A stretch of 64,000 bases of DNA from Aeromicrobium massiliense JC14 (GTDB lineage: Bacteria; Actinomycetota; Actinomycetes; Propionibacteriales; Nocardioidaceae): assembly GCF_000312105.1 (NCBI RefSeq), contig NZ_HE978636.1:215223-279222 (forward strand). The letters are read 5' to 3'. Positions 63,988 through 64,000 of the stretch are shown here, piece after piece. The position numbers and the translations under genes are program-made. Every line of letters begins with the position of its first letter. Position 1 is the first letter of the stretch. The notes below the pieces were generated by a model. That model was not told the origin of the DNA. It did not search any database and saw nothing but the letters and a program-made list of their open reading frames with translations.

Positions 63988-64000
63988 ATCGGTCAGGGCG

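Overview
The window comes from the chromosome of a high-GC Gram-positive actinobacterium. The S10-spc ribosomal block, secY-adk-map, the str operon and rplJL/rpoBC are all present in actinobacterial form. There is a single zinc-type S14, a DinB-fold protein of the mycothiol-associated type, an mce/yrbE operon, and many GTG starts with ATGA/GTGA/TGATG overlaps. A complete mce operon between rplJL and rpoBC, and an L4 with a long C-terminal tail, make me think of Nocardioidaceae (Nocardioides/Aeromicrobium-like). That placement is an inference, not a match.

Layout, left to right. (1) 1-1730: 3' part of a CHAP-domain secreted protein with five Ig-like repeats. (2) 1828-14366, minus strand: rpsJ-rplC-rplD-rplW-rplB-rpsS-rplV-rpsC-rplP-rpmC-rpsQ-rplN-rplX-rplE-rpsZ-rpsH-rplF-rplR-rpsE-rpmD-rplO, a terminator, then secY-adk-map. 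(3) 14721-21390: an AraC-type regulator divergent from a three-gene redox operon (flavin monooxygenase, cholesterol-oxidase-like GMC enzyme, acetoacetate-decarboxylase-family protein), and an ABC exporter. (4) 21443-31401, minus strand: a complete nitrate assimilation locus with transporter (narK), nitrate reductase (narB/nasA) with its flavoprotein electron donor, nitrite reductase (nirBD), the HemD-fold regulator NnaR, and a sirohydrochlorin chelatase. (5) 31593-35920: str operon rpsL-rpsG-fusA-tuf. (6) 36087-43772: a mixed block with a mycothiol-type DinB protein, a D-2-hydroxyglutarate dehydrogenase paired with a hydroxyacid-oxoacid transhydrogenase, a lipoprotein, a Nudix hydrolase and a membrane acyltransferase. 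(7) 43856-51198: rpoB-rpoC. (8) 51437-62498: mceG-yrbEA-yrbEB-mceABCDEF and two Mce-associated proteins. (9) 62714-64000: rplJ-rplL with an L10-type leader and attenuator.

How the genes work together. Regions 2, 5, 7 and 9 are translation and transcription machinery. Region 4 is a pathway from uptake of nitrate to ammonium, including siroheme cofactor supply. Region 8 encodes a lipid or sterol importer. The two-enzyme pair in region 6 should oxidise 4-hydroxybutyrate through a 2-oxoglutarate/D-2-hydroxyglutarate cycle.

The most notable observation is in the nitrate locus. Three separate promoters (for cbiX, nirB and narK) share one layout to the base: GTGAG, 39 nt, GAAAC, 10 nt ending in CTTCC, then a TAGCGT/TAGCCT -10 box, with 5-mers at 11-bp steps. 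This looks like a GlnR/NnaR-type activation module. For nirB it would give a leaderless transcript. No CRISPR array, insertion sequence, tRNA or rRNA gene was found.
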